From JBOGTC01 sp050692055 (GTDB lineage Bacteria; Chloroflexota; Limnocylindria; QHBO01), in NCBI GenBank assembly GCA_050692055.1, contig JBOGTC010000107.1, positions 1-28,509 of the forward strand: DNA of 28,509 nt. Reading direction: 5' to 3'. A model generated the notes under the pieces. It saw nothing but the letters and a program-made list of their open reading frames with translations. It was not told where the DNA came from and made no database searches. Positions 7,808-13,539 of this stretch are shown in pieces. The position numbers and the translations under genes are program-made. The first letter of the stretch is position 1, and each line of letters opens with the position of its first letter.

Positions 7808-8449
7808 TCAGCGGCTGGCGTCTCGGAGGGATGCGGTCAGGTCCGGCTCGGCGGGATCGTAGAGGGCGCACTGGAATATGCGGTCGCCGTCTCTCCATCC
7901 CTCTTCCACCGGGGAGAAGGTCAAGAAGTCCAGCCGCGACGCCAGATACGTCAGTCCCACGTATTCGTCGAACGCGGGCACGCACTCCTCGCCGATGAAG
8001 CTCCTCATCTCGTCGGCGCTCGGGAACTCGTCCGAGCCGGTCCAGGTCGCGATGTGGAAGAGCTCGTACTCGTGGTTCTCGTCGCAGGGACGGGCGTGGA
8101 CCTCGCTGATCTCCTCCTCGTCGGCGCTGTCGAAGCAGTCGCCGACGCGCAGCTCCTCGATCGACAGCGTGCCGCCGGTGGTGATCGATCCGTCGTCCGC
8201 CCGTCGGGCGGAGGCAAGGAAGCCGATGAGCAGGAACAGTCCCAGGGCGGGCACCCACCAGTAGCGCAGCAGGCCACGCCACGCCGGTTGCGGCCGCTCG
8301 GCACCGGTTGGGCCTCCATGCGCGGACGCCCAGGCGGCCTGGGCATGAGGCGCGACCTCCGATCCGCGGTGCAGGCCGCATCGCGCGCAGGCCACCTGGT
8401 CATCGGTATTGTCCGCGAAGCAGCGCTTGCAGACCCATCGCTCGTTCAC
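7808..8449 (-). CDS. Zinc-ribbon membrane protein with extracellular septum-formation-like domain
   Basis: From GTG 8449 the product is 213 residues. It starts with a zinc ribbon (C7-x2-C10 and C21-x2-C24), followed by a linker, a single transmembrane segment at about residues 60-80 (YWWVPALGLFLLIGFLA), and an outer domain with VGDCFDSADEEEISEVHARPCDENHEYELF, FIGEECVPAFDEYVG and GDRIFQCALYD. The paired cysteines and the 'HxxE' stretch match the Septum_form domain (PF13845) known mainly from actinobacteria. The topology would place the zinc ribbon in the cytoplasm and the disulfide-rich domain outside. An in-frame GTG at 8458 would add three residues, but TAGGGT ends 7 nt before GTG 8449, favouring the shorter form. 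Located downstream of DUF3090 on the same strand. Confidence 0.75.
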   Translation of the reverse strand: MNERWVCKRCFADNTDDQVACARCGLHRGSEVAPHAQAAWASAHGGPTGAERPQPAWRGLLRYWWVPALGLFLLIGFLASARRADDGSITTGGTLSIEELRVGDCFDSADEEEISEVHARPCDENHEYELFHIATWTGSDEFPSADEMRSFIGEECVPAFDEYVGLTYLASRLDFLTFSPVEEGWRDGDRIFQCALYDPAEPDLTASLRDASR

Positions 8450-8456
8450 GCGCGCC

Positions 8457-8462
8457 ACCCTA
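8457..8462 (-). promoter_or_regulatory. -10 box TAGGGT, leaderless start at GTG 8449
   Basis: On the minus strand TAGGGT is followed by 7 nt (GGCGCGC) and then GTG. It overlaps the alternative GTG at 8458, which argues against that start. Confidence 0.5.
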
Positions 8463-8506
8463 GCCGACGCTCAGGCGCTGCGATGCGGGACGATCTGGCT
8501 ACTCCC

Positions 8507-8571
8507 GGTCGCGGTCCGGGCTGCGGTCGCGCTGCGGGCTGCGGTCGCGCTGCGGGCTGTTGTCGCGGTCG
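8507..8571. repeat. 18-bp tandem repeat, three full units plus a partial one
   Basis: Units at 8507-8524, 8525-8542 and 8543-8560 share GGTCGC-N-TSCGGGCTG, followed by a partial fourth copy reaching the DUF3090 stop codon. The last two full units differ by one base. Position: between the DUF3090 stop and the septum-domain gene, both on the minus strand. Because 18 is a multiple of three, length changes would not alter frame if the stop were read through. Confidence 0.75.
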
Positions 8572-9099
8572 CTAGTTGAGGTGGCCGTTGCTGCGCGGGC
8601 AGAAATGGCCCTGCGGCTCGAGAGGCTGGCCGCAGAACGGGCACGGCGGCCTGCCGGCCGCGAGGACGGCTTCCGCGCGGCGCACGAAGTGCCTGGCATC
8701 GGCCGGTGGGATGCGCACGCGGAGCAGGTCCGGGCCCTCGGTCTCGTCATCGGGGAGCTCGGCGTAGTCGCCGTCCTCGGTCGGCGTCTGGGCCTCTATC
8801 ACCACGGTCTCGCTCGCCGGATCCCAGGCCAGGGCCATGGCGCCCACGCGGAACAGCTCGATGATCGGCTCATCGAGCCCGCTGCTGTCTTCGGCCGCGC
8901 TCTCGGCCGGTGCCTCCACCGCCTCGAGCAGATCCTCGAGCCGCTGTGCGAGCGCCTCGACCTGCACCTTCTCCAGCACCACGCTGACCAGCGCATCGCC
9001 CTTGCGAGCCTGCAGGTAGAAGGTCCGGTCGCCGGGCTCGCCCACCGTTCCGGCGACGAAGCGATCCGGTGCGTCGAAGATGAAGAGGCGGCGCGTCAT
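8572..9099 (-). CDS. DUF3090 family protein with C-terminal zinc motif
   Basis: The 175-residue product opens with RRLFIFDAPDRFVAGTVGEPG and DRTFYLQARKGDALVSVVLEKVQVEAL, the conserved N-terminal signature of DUF3090 (PF11290). The middle has FRVGAMALAWDPASETVVIEAQ. The C-terminus carries CPFCGQPLEPQGHFCPRSNGH, a CxxC...C/H metal-binding knuckle common in the family. Proteins of this family are soluble, of the expected 170-200 residues, and have no established function; they are best known from actinobacteria and Chloroflexota. ATG 9099 sits 6 nt behind a TAGGAT box, so the mRNA is probably leaderless. The septum-domain gene follows on the same strand after a 120-bp gap that holds an 18-bp tandem repeat and its own -10 box. 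Confidence 0.9.
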   Translation of the reverse strand: MTRRLFIFDAPDRFVAGTVGEPGDRTFYLQARKGDALVSVVLEKVQVEALAQRLEDLLEAVEAPAESAAEDSSGLDEPIIELFRVGAMALAWDPASETVVIEAQTPTEDGDYAELPDDETEGPDLLRVRIPPADARHFVRRAEAVLAAGRPPCPFCGQPLEPQGHFCPRSNGHLN

Positions 9100-9105
9100 G
9101 ACGCC

Positions 9106-9111
9106 ATCCTA
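9106..9111 (-). promoter_or_regulatory. -10 box TAGGAT, leaderless start for DUF3090
   Basis: Minus-strand TAGGAT is separated from the ATG at 9099 by 6 nt with no room for a Shine-Dalgarno sequence. Confidence 0.5.
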
Positions 9112-9138
9112 GCCGGAACGGAGCGGCTAGAGTTGACG

Positions 9139-9177
9139 GTGCACATGCGCACCACGCTCCCGAGCCGCGCGAGCTAG
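9139..9177 (+). CDS. Possible 12-residue leader ORF upstream of the anchored exported protein
   Basis: A TAGAGT box at 9128-9133 is followed by GTG 9139 and in-frame ATG 9145; the frame encodes a short peptide ending at TAG 9175-9177. ATG 9182 of the next gene begins 4 nt later in another frame, a spacing compatible with reinitiation or coupling. It may simply be 5' untranslated sequence. No homology is recognisable. Confidence 0.25.
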   Translation: MHMRTTLPSRAS

Positions 9178-9181
9178 GCCG

Positions 9182-9778
9182 ATGCGCCAGCGCTTCGGCT
9201 CCCTGCGCGCGCGATCGATGGCCCGCCGCACGGGCGACGACGGCAGGCTGCAGCTCTCGCCACGGACGCGCGTCATCGCCGGCTGGGTGGCCGTGGTGGC
9301 GGTCCTGGGTGTGGTCGCCGTCGTCGTCGGCCTGCTCGGTGGCGATGCGGACGGACCGGTGATCGACCCGCGCACATCGCCGTCGGCGGGTGTCGGTGAC
9401 GAGGCGCTGCCCATCGCCTTCGGAACGGCGCTGGATGCCGCGAGCGGCGCCGTCGCCACCGACGCGGTCACGGATCGCTTCGCGGCCGGCGACACGTTCG
9501 CGTACTCCTTCACGCCCGACCCGCCGAGCGACGCGGCTCAGATCTACGTCGAGGTCGAGCGCGTCGGCGACGGCCCCTCGGAGACCGTCCAGGCACCGGT
9601 CGAGGCGCAGGGCGTCGCGCCCGGCGCGGAAGTCATCGCCTTCCAGGTCCCGGCCGATGCGCTGCTCGCCGCGTTCGGCACCGGCGAGTTCGCGATGCGC
9701 ATCTACTTCGAGCCGGACGGTGAGCTGGTCGCCGAGGGCGAGTTCCTGCTCATCGGTCCCGCGCCCACTGCCTCCTGA
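9182..9778 (+). CDS. Single-pass membrane-anchored exported protein, unknown function
   Basis: The 198-residue product has a basic N-terminus, one transmembrane helix at about residues 31-53 (VIAGWVAVVAVLGVVAVVVGLLGG), and an outer part of about 140 residues rich in Asp, Ala and Gly. The repeated motifs FAAGDTFAYSFTPDPPSDAAQIYVEVERVG and GEFAMRIYFEPDGELVAEGEFLLIG alternate short strands and suggest a beta-sandwich. No enzyme motif is visible. An in-frame ATG at 9218 would still keep the helix. It stands alone between the divergent DUF3090 gene and a hairpin-rich intergenic block. The function is unknown. Confidence 0.65.
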   Translation: MRQRFGSLRARSMARRTGDDGRLQLSPRTRVIAGWVAVVAVLGVVAVVVGLLGGDADGPVIDPRTSPSAGVGDEALPIAFGTALDAASGAVATDAVTDRFAAGDTFAYSFTPDPPSDAAQIYVEVERVGDGPSETVQAPVEAQGVAPGAEVIAFQVPADALLAAFGTGEFAMRIYFEPDGELVAEGEFLLIGPAPTAS

Positions 9779-9801
9779 CCGAGGCCGAGCTCCACGGGCT
9801 A

Positions 9802-9854
9802 TTGCATGGGGTGGAGGTACCGGGGAAGAAGGCCGGCTTTCGTGGCCCTTCTTC
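9802..9854. repeat. Family A repeat, cluster 2, first hairpin
   Basis: Bases 9802-9828 match the left arm of the long inverted repeat at 3977-4003 with few mismatches, sharing TTGCA, GGTGGAGGTA and CGGGGAAG. GAAGAAGG 9825-9832 pairs with CCTTCTTC 9847-9854 to give a hairpin. It starts 23 bp past the stop of the preceding gene, the same kind of position as cluster 1. The gene-free interval 9779-10092 holds this hairpin and the two that follow. Confidence 0.75.
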
Positions 9855-9861
9855 GCCGCAC

Positions 9862-9939
9862 GTTGCATGTCATGACACGCGCGGGGAAGAAGACGGGAAA
9901 ATCGACCGCTTCTTCCCCGTTGCCTCCGTGTCATGCAAC
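9862..9939. repeat. Family A repeat, cluster 2, long inverted repeat
   Basis: GTTGCATG 9862-9869 pairs with CATGCAAC 9932-9939; alternatively ATGACAC 9872-9878 pairs with GTGTCAT 9928-9934, so two foldings compete at the base. CGGGGAAGAAG 9882-9892 pairs perfectly with CTTCTTCCCCG 9909-9919. Length (78 bp) and arm words equal those of 3976-4053. Confidence 0.78.
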
Positions 9940-9986
9940 GGCGGTGCGGGCGATGGCCGCGCGTCCTCGCGCGTGGGGCAAACGAA

Positions 9987-10017
9987 GGGATCGGAGATGT
10001 GCCCGATCTCCGATCCC
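9987..10017. terminator. 12-bp perfect hairpin between convergent genes
   Basis: GGGATCGGAGAT 9987-9998 pairs fully with ATCTCCGATCCC 10006-10017 around a 7-nt loop. It lies between the convergent exported-protein gene and the XRE-TPR regulator gene, so it could stop transcription in both directions. No T-run follows on either strand. Confidence 0.55.
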
Positions 10018-10092
10018 CATCGGCAAGCTGGCGGCGTGTGCATCCAGCTCGCAGGCCTGGAGCGTACCGCTCCGCACATCACATGTCAATAC

Positions 10093-11391
10093 TCAATTGA
10101 CCGTGAGCGCCTCGCTGGTGAGCTCGTACGCGCCCCGGTGGTCGCCTGCCTGCGCACGCAGGTCTGCCCACTCCCGCAGCACCTCGCGCAGGCGAGCCGG
10201 CACGCGGCTGCGGCGGGCCGCGTCGGCAGCCTCGGCAAAGCGCTGCTCGGCGTCGTCGAGATCGCCCGAGGCCCGCATGGCGCGTGCCTCCGTGACCATG
10301 GAGACCAGCTTCGACATCTCGTTGCCGCTGCGGGTCGCAAAGTCGCGAGCCGTCGTGGCGAGCTCGATGGCGTGAGCATGCTCGCCCGCCGCGAGCGCGA
10401 CCTGGGCCTCGGTGTCGATCACCGCGGCCATCCAGCGCTCGTCTCCGGTGAGCTCGATCTGCGCGCGTGCTTCGGCCGCAAGCTCGCGGGCACGCTCGGT
10501 CTGCCCGGCGGCGAGGTACGCCAACGCCAGGTCGTTCTCGATGCGGGCTGACTCGAACACGGCGCCCGCGGCGCGGTACAGGGCCATGCCCTGGGTGCCG
10601 GCGCGGATGGCCCCCTCGAAGTCGCCGGTCTCGCGGTAGTTGATCGCCAAGTTGAAGAGGAACGCCGCGCGGCGGCGATCGTCGAGGTCCGCGGCCATGC
10701 CGCGCGCCTCCTCGAGGTAAGACAGCGCACGCTGGGGCTGCCCGGTGCGGGATTCGGTCGCGGCCAGCGCCATGAGGAGTCGCATCTCGAAGTCAGGCTC
10801 GACCTGCAGCCCCTCGCGGACCTGCTCCAGCAACGCGTTCAACAGGCTTCGCGCATCCGGCTCGTTGTCCGATTCGTAGAGGCCATAGGCCAGCCAGTAG
10901 CGGGCCAGCGCCGCATCGGCATCCTTGCCGAGCTCGCCGAAGATACGGGCAGATTCCGCTGCCGCCGGAATGGCGTCCTTGCCCTGGTCCAGCCGCGCCA
11001 GCGCCTCGGCCAGGCCGCGCAGCACCTCCGCCCGTACGCTTTCGTCCTGGACGTCCTCCAGGATGGACCGATACCCGTCTGCCGCCTCCTGCCACTCGCC
11101 CGATGCGAGCCGCATGTCGACCTCGAGCCGGGTCCATGCCGGATTGTCGTGGTCGATGAAGTGGCTGGGCGGCATGCCCAGGCGCTCCGACAGGTACGAG
11201 AGCGCGACCATCGAGGGACGGGCGATGCCGGTTTCGAGGGCGCTCACGTAGGCCTTGGTGTAGCGCTCCCCGGCGAGCTGCTGCTGGGTGAGCCCGGCCC
11301 GGTGCCGCGCCTCGCGGATGCGAAGGCCGATGCGCCTGGCCAGCTCCCTGTCCTGCTCGGTGGCGCGGGCAACCGTCCTGGTCCGTGGCAT
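10093..11391 (-). CDS. XRE-family HTH regulator with C-terminal TPR array (RRNPP-like)
   Basis: From ATG 11391 the product is 432 residues. Residues about 17-72 (RRIGLRIREARHRAGLTQQQLAG, then YTKAYVSALETGIARPSMVALSYLSERLG) form an XRE/Cro-type helix-turn-helix. From residue about 85 to the end the protein is helical with repeated 34-residue units: AADGYRSILED, AIPAAAESARIFGELG, RALSYLEEARGMA, AIRAGTQGMALYRAAG, RARELAAEARAQIELTG, AIELATTARDFATRSG and DAEQRFAEAADAARR. These are TPRs. HTH plus TPR is the architecture of peptide-responsive Rgg/PlcR/NprR/AimR-type regulators and of actinobacterial XRE-TPR regulators. A longer frame to 11538 exists, but TACACT ends 7 nt before ATG 11391. The gene is divergent from a 41-residue exported peptide, which is a candidate ligand (inference). 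Confidence 0.85.
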   Translation of the reverse strand: MPRTRTVARATEQDRELARRIGLRIREARHRAGLTQQQLAGERYTKAYVSALETGIARPSMVALSYLSERLGMPPSHFIDHDNPAWTRLEVDMRLASGEWQEAADGYRSILEDVQDESVRAEVLRGLAEALARLDQGKDAIPAAAESARIFGELGKDADAALARYWLAYGLYESDNEPDARSLLNALLEQVREGLQVEPDFEMRLLMALAATESRTGQPQRALSYLEEARGMAADLDDRRRAAFLFNLAINYRETGDFEGAIRAGTQGMALYRAAGAVFESARIENDLALAYLAAGQTERARELAAEARAQIELTGDERWMAAVIDTEAQVALAAGEHAHAIELATTARDFATRSGNEMSKLVSMVTEARAMRASGDLDDAEQRFAEAADAARRSRVPARLREVLREWADLRAQAGDHRGAYELTSEALTVN

Positions 11392-11398
11392 GGGCCGC

Positions 11399-11404
11399 AG
11401 TGTA
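11399..11404 (-). promoter_or_regulatory. -10 box TACACT of the XRE-TPR gene inside palindrome GTGTACAC
   Basis: Minus-strand TACACT is 7 nt before ATG 11391. It overlaps the 8-bp perfect palindrome GTGTACAC (11400-11407), a natural place for autorepression by the regulator. Confidence 0.5.
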
Positions 11405-11406
11405 CA

Positions 11407-11482
11407 CCCCGTGGCAAGAACCACTTGACGCGCGCCCCGCCGATCGTACCAGCCCCCGAATGGGAGGCCGGTACCCACGGGG
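11407..11482. promoter_or_regulatory. Inverted repeats in the regulator/peptide divergent promoter region
   Basis: CCCCGTGG 11407-11414 is the exact reverse complement of CCACGGGG 11475-11482, 60 bp apart. Inside, GTACC 11446-11450 faces GGTAC 11469-11473 around a CCC/GGG core, and GTGG/CCAC flank 11411-11424. These symmetric elements in a 176-bp divergent region are candidate operators of the XRE-TPR regulator. Confidence 0.4.
11425..11452 (+). promoter_or_regulatory. Possible sigma-70-type promoter of the peptide gene
   Basis: TTGACG at 11425-11430 (five of six matches to TTGACA) is followed after 16 bp by TACCAG at 11447-11452. The -10 match is weak. It would give a leader of roughly 110 nt carrying the strong Shine-Dalgarno sequence at 11555-11560. 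Confidence 0.35.
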
Positions 11483-11567
11483 CATTGTCCGCTGGGCGGA
11501 TCGGCGCGACCGTGTGGAGGCGACGGTCGCATTGCCATTGAGGCGGCTGTCGGGAAGGAGTCAACCC

Positions 11568-11693
11568 ATGCGCGTGCGTCGGATCTTCCGATCCATCTTC
11601 GTGGCGGCCACGCTGGCCACCCTCACCGCCCTGAGCTGGGCCTCGACCATCCTGGCTGCCAGTGGTGGCGGCGACTGGCCGCTCCGCCGCTAA
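11568..11693 (+). CDS. 41-residue exported peptide, candidate pheromone precursor
   Basis: AAGGAG at 11555-11560 lies 7 nt before ATG 11568, the strongest ribosome-binding site of the window along with that of the DsrE-like gene. The frame encodes MRVRRIFRSIF, then a hydrophobic stretch to residue 31 and the polar end SGGGDWPLRR (32-41). Positively charged start, hydrophobic core and small residues at A30-A31-S32 form a signal peptide; cleavage after A-A-S would leave GGGDWPLRR. A gene whose product is nearly all signal sequence, with a short charged, tryptophan-containing tail, is the pattern of secreted signalling peptides such as PapR, NprX and AimP precursors. It is divergent from the XRE-TPR regulator. 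It could also be a small membrane peptide of other function; no homologue is recalled. Confidence 0.6.
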   Translation: MRVRRIFRSIFVAATLATLTALSWASTILAASGGGDWPLRR

Positions 11694-11784
11694 CGTCGCC
11701 CGCGCCCAATCGCATCTGCGCGCGGGCGCGCCCGTAGAGCCGCCCCCACGGCTGAACGCCGGCCGCGGCGGTCCCCGCTCAACG

Positions 11785-11804
11785 CGCTCCGGGCCGCGGG
11801 AGCG
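11785..11804. terminator. GC-rich hairpin at the 3' end of the NfuA-like gene
   Basis: CGCTCC 11785-11790 pairs with GGAGCG 11799-11804 around an 8-nt loop, immediately past the NfuA stop. A 12-bp palindrome CGGGCGCGCCCG stands at 11723-11734, just past the peptide gene. The two genes converge here; no T-tract is seen. Confidence 0.35.
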
Positions 11805-11805
11805 T

Positions 11806-12396
11806 CTAGTGCTGGTGCTGGGGCTGGTAGTAGGGATTGGTGCCGGCGTCGTGATCGGTCATGTCCGACACGGCGGTGATCTCCGGCACCGCGGTCATGA
11901 TCGCCGTCTCGACGCCCTGGCGAAGCGTCACGTCCACCGCGGCGCAACCCTGGCATCCCCCACCGAGGCGGATGTAAGCGGTCCCCTGGCGCACCTCGAC
12001 CAGTGACACCATTCCGCCGTGGCTGCCCACGCCCGGGTTGATCTGCCGATCGATGACGTCCTGCACTCGCCGCGCGATCGGGTCCTGCCAACCCTCGTTG
12101 GGGTTGTCGATCTTCAGGCCGCCGCCGGTGACGGCCGGATCGAGATCGATGGTCGCGCCTGACAGATCATCGACGCTGCGCGCGTCGACCACCACGGTAA
12201 GGCCCTCCAGATCCAGCGCAAGGTCGCCATCGGTCCTGTCCCGCGGATCTTCGAGGGCGATCTCGTAGAGGAAGCGCGGACCCTCCTTGCCGGCCACCCG
12301 GACACGCAGAACGGCATCGGTGAAGTCGTTGAAGGTGCGGACGCTGTCGATCTTGGCTCGGGCGTCCGGAGTGACGGTCAGCTGCGGAGTGTTCAT
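11806..12396 (-). CDS. nfuA: NfuA-like Fe-S cluster carrier (A-type-like plus NifU C-terminal domain)
   Basis: The 196-residue product has an N-terminal HesB/IscA-like domain (VTPDARAKIDSVR, then FLYEIALEDP, LTVVVDARSVDDLSGATIDL and GGGLKIDNPNEG) lacking the cluster-binding cysteines, as in NfuA. After a short helix (ARRVQDVIDRQINPGVGSHGG) the NifU C-terminal domain holds VSLVEVRQGTAYIRLGGGCQGCAAVDVTLRQGVETAI, with the cluster-binding C148-x2-C151. The expected role is receiving a 4Fe-4S cluster from the assembly scaffold and handing it to cytosolic apoproteins. The window encodes at least one likely 4Fe-4S protein, the RecB-like fusion. The C-terminus ends in a His/Gln-rich tail. ATG 12396 sits 8 nt behind a TACCAT box, and its start codon overlaps an ATCGGTCC octamer (12395-12402). 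Confidence 0.9.
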   Translation of the reverse strand: MNTPQLTVTPDARAKIDSVRTFNDFTDAVLRVRVAGKEGPRFLYEIALEDPRDRTDGDLALDLEGLTVVVDARSVDDLSGATIDLDPAVTGGGLKIDNPNEGWQDPIARRVQDVIDRQINPGVGSHGGMVSLVEVRQGTAYIRLGGGCQGCAAVDVTLRQGVETAIMTAVPEITAVSDMTDHDAGTNPYYQPQHQH

Positions 12397-12404
12397 CGGT
12401 CCTC

Positions 12405-12410
12405 ATGGTA
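12405..12410 (-). promoter_or_regulatory. -10 box TACCAT, leaderless start for the NfuA-like gene
   Basis: Minus-strand TACCAT is separated from ATG 12396 by 8 nt. The spacer contains most of a GGACCGAT octamer. Confidence 0.5.
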
Positions 12411-12459
12411 CCCGACCGCGGGGCGCCAGGCTTGAATCGGGGGACGAACCGCTGCCAAC

Positions 12460-12474
12460 AGTGCCCGGAGCACT
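12460..12474. repeat. Family B palindrome AGTGC-N5-GCACT
   Basis: AGTGC 12460-12464 and GCACT 12470-12474 flank 5 bp and are followed by GGG. GCTGCCA stands just upstream at 12451. The same 15-bp palindrome followed by GG, with GCTGCCA nearby, occurs twice at 16392-16466. This copy lies in the gap between the beta-propeller and NfuA-like genes. Confidence 0.55.
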
Positions 12475-12510
12475 GGGTGACAGGCCAGGGCCACGGCGGC
12501 CCCGCGGGAT

Positions 12511-13512
12511 TCAGTGCCAGCCCAGCAGGTACTGCACGCCGGTGAGGACGGTGATCGGCTCCCCGCCGTCTGCATCGACGACGTAGAGGTCGCCGGTCAG
12601 GCCGATGCCCTGGCTCGCAACTGCGAGCCGCTCCGCATCCGGCGACCAGATGAGGCCGGTGACGAAAACCTCGCTGCCGAAGGTCGCGATCTCGGTGGGC
12701 TCACCGCCGCTGGCCGGCACCGTCATCACGGCGCTGCCACCGAACGTGCCGACGCGAATGAACGCGAGCCGTTCGCCATCCGGCGACCATCTGGCCCCCT
12801 GCGTATACGAGCCCCCGACGTCGATCGTCGTCTCCTCCTCCCCGGTTGCAGCATCCAGGATCGTCAACCCGCCGTCCCACGCTTCGAGCAGCAACGTGGC
12901 GCCGTCCGGCGACCAGCTGATGGGACCGGCCGCCGGCAGCTGGGCGATCTGCTGGGGCTCGTCGCCCGCAACGAGATCAACGACCACGATGCTCGCGGGC
13001 GGCATCTCGCCAAACGGATCGCCGAACGGACCGCCGAATGGATCCCCGAACGGGTCTCCGTCGAAGCTGCCCTGATCGGTGAAGGCGATGCGGGAGCCGT
13101 CCGGTGACCAGGCCGGCGGGCCGGCGAAGGACGCCGGCACGACCACCTCCTCACCGGACGCCGGGTCCATCACAACGATGCCGCCGCCGAAGGCGCCCGC
13201 GAACGGATCGAGGTCCAGCATGGCAATGCGTGTCCCGTCGGGTGACCAGGCCGGGCTGGCGGCATCCTCACGCAGGAGCGTGGGCTCGCCACCGGCCACG
13301 TCGACGATGTACACGCCGCCGCTCCCGATGCCGGCGACGTCGTACCGCGTGAATGCCACCCGCGCGCCATCGGGGGAGACCGCGCCATCGGCATCTGCGT
13401 CCGGGCCCGACGTGAGCTCGCGCAGCTCGCGATCCGGCAGGCCCACGACCCACAGGTCACCGTCGAAATCGGTCAGATTCCCGCCGCTCACTTGCTCACG
13501 CGCGCGGATCAT
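12511..13512 (-). CDS. TolB/PD40-like beta-propeller protein
   Basis: The 333-residue product (from ATG 13512) consists of about seven WD40-like PD40 blades, each with the motif WSPDGxRIAF or a variant: VSPDGARVAFTRY, WSPDGTRIAMLDL, WSPDGSRIAFTDQ, WSPDGATLLLEAW, WSPDGERLAFIRV and WSPDAERLAVASQ, alternating with IYIVDVAGGEP-type strands. A DPFG-rich insert, encoded by four 12-bp repeats at 13008-13055, interrupts one blade. PD40 propellers bind proteins or carbohydrates, usually outside the membrane, but no signal peptide is visible: the protein opens almost directly with GDLWVVGLPDRELRELTSG. Candidate starts are TTG 13536 (3 nt after the LigD stop), ATG 13512 and GTG 13491; the N-terminus is therefore uncertain. 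It follows ligD on the same strand. Confidence 0.75.
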   Translation of the reverse strand: MIRAREQVSGGNLTDFDGDLWVVGLPDRELRELTSGPDADADGAVSPDGARVAFTRYDVAGIGSGGVYIVDVAGGEPTLLREDAASPAWSPDGTRIAMLDLDPFAGAFGGGIVVMDPASGEEVVVPASFAGPPAWSPDGSRIAFTDQGSFDGDPFGDPFGGPFGDPFGEMPPASIVVVDLVAGDEPQQIAQLPAAGPISWSPDGATLLLEAWDGGLTILDAATGEEETTIDVGGSYTQGARWSPDGERLAFIRVGTFGGSAVMTVPASGGEPTEIATFGSEVFVTGLIWSPDAERLAVASQGIGLTGDLYVVDADGGEPITVLTGVQYLLGWH

Positions 13513-13539
13513 ACGCGGCGCAAACGTCGCCGCCAATAG

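Noticed and set aside
8499..8750. Frame with RDRSPQ repeats overlapping DUF3090
   Set aside because: It is the shadow of the 18-bp DNA repeat and of DUF3090 in another frame.
9987..10017. Hairpin as a classical rho-independent terminator
   Set aside because: The stem is strong, but no T-run follows on either strand; kept only as a terminator-like hairpin.
11391..11538. 49-residue N-terminal extension of the XRE-TPR regulator
   Set aside because: It has no domain, overlaps the divergent promoter region, and ATG 11391 has a well-placed -10 box.
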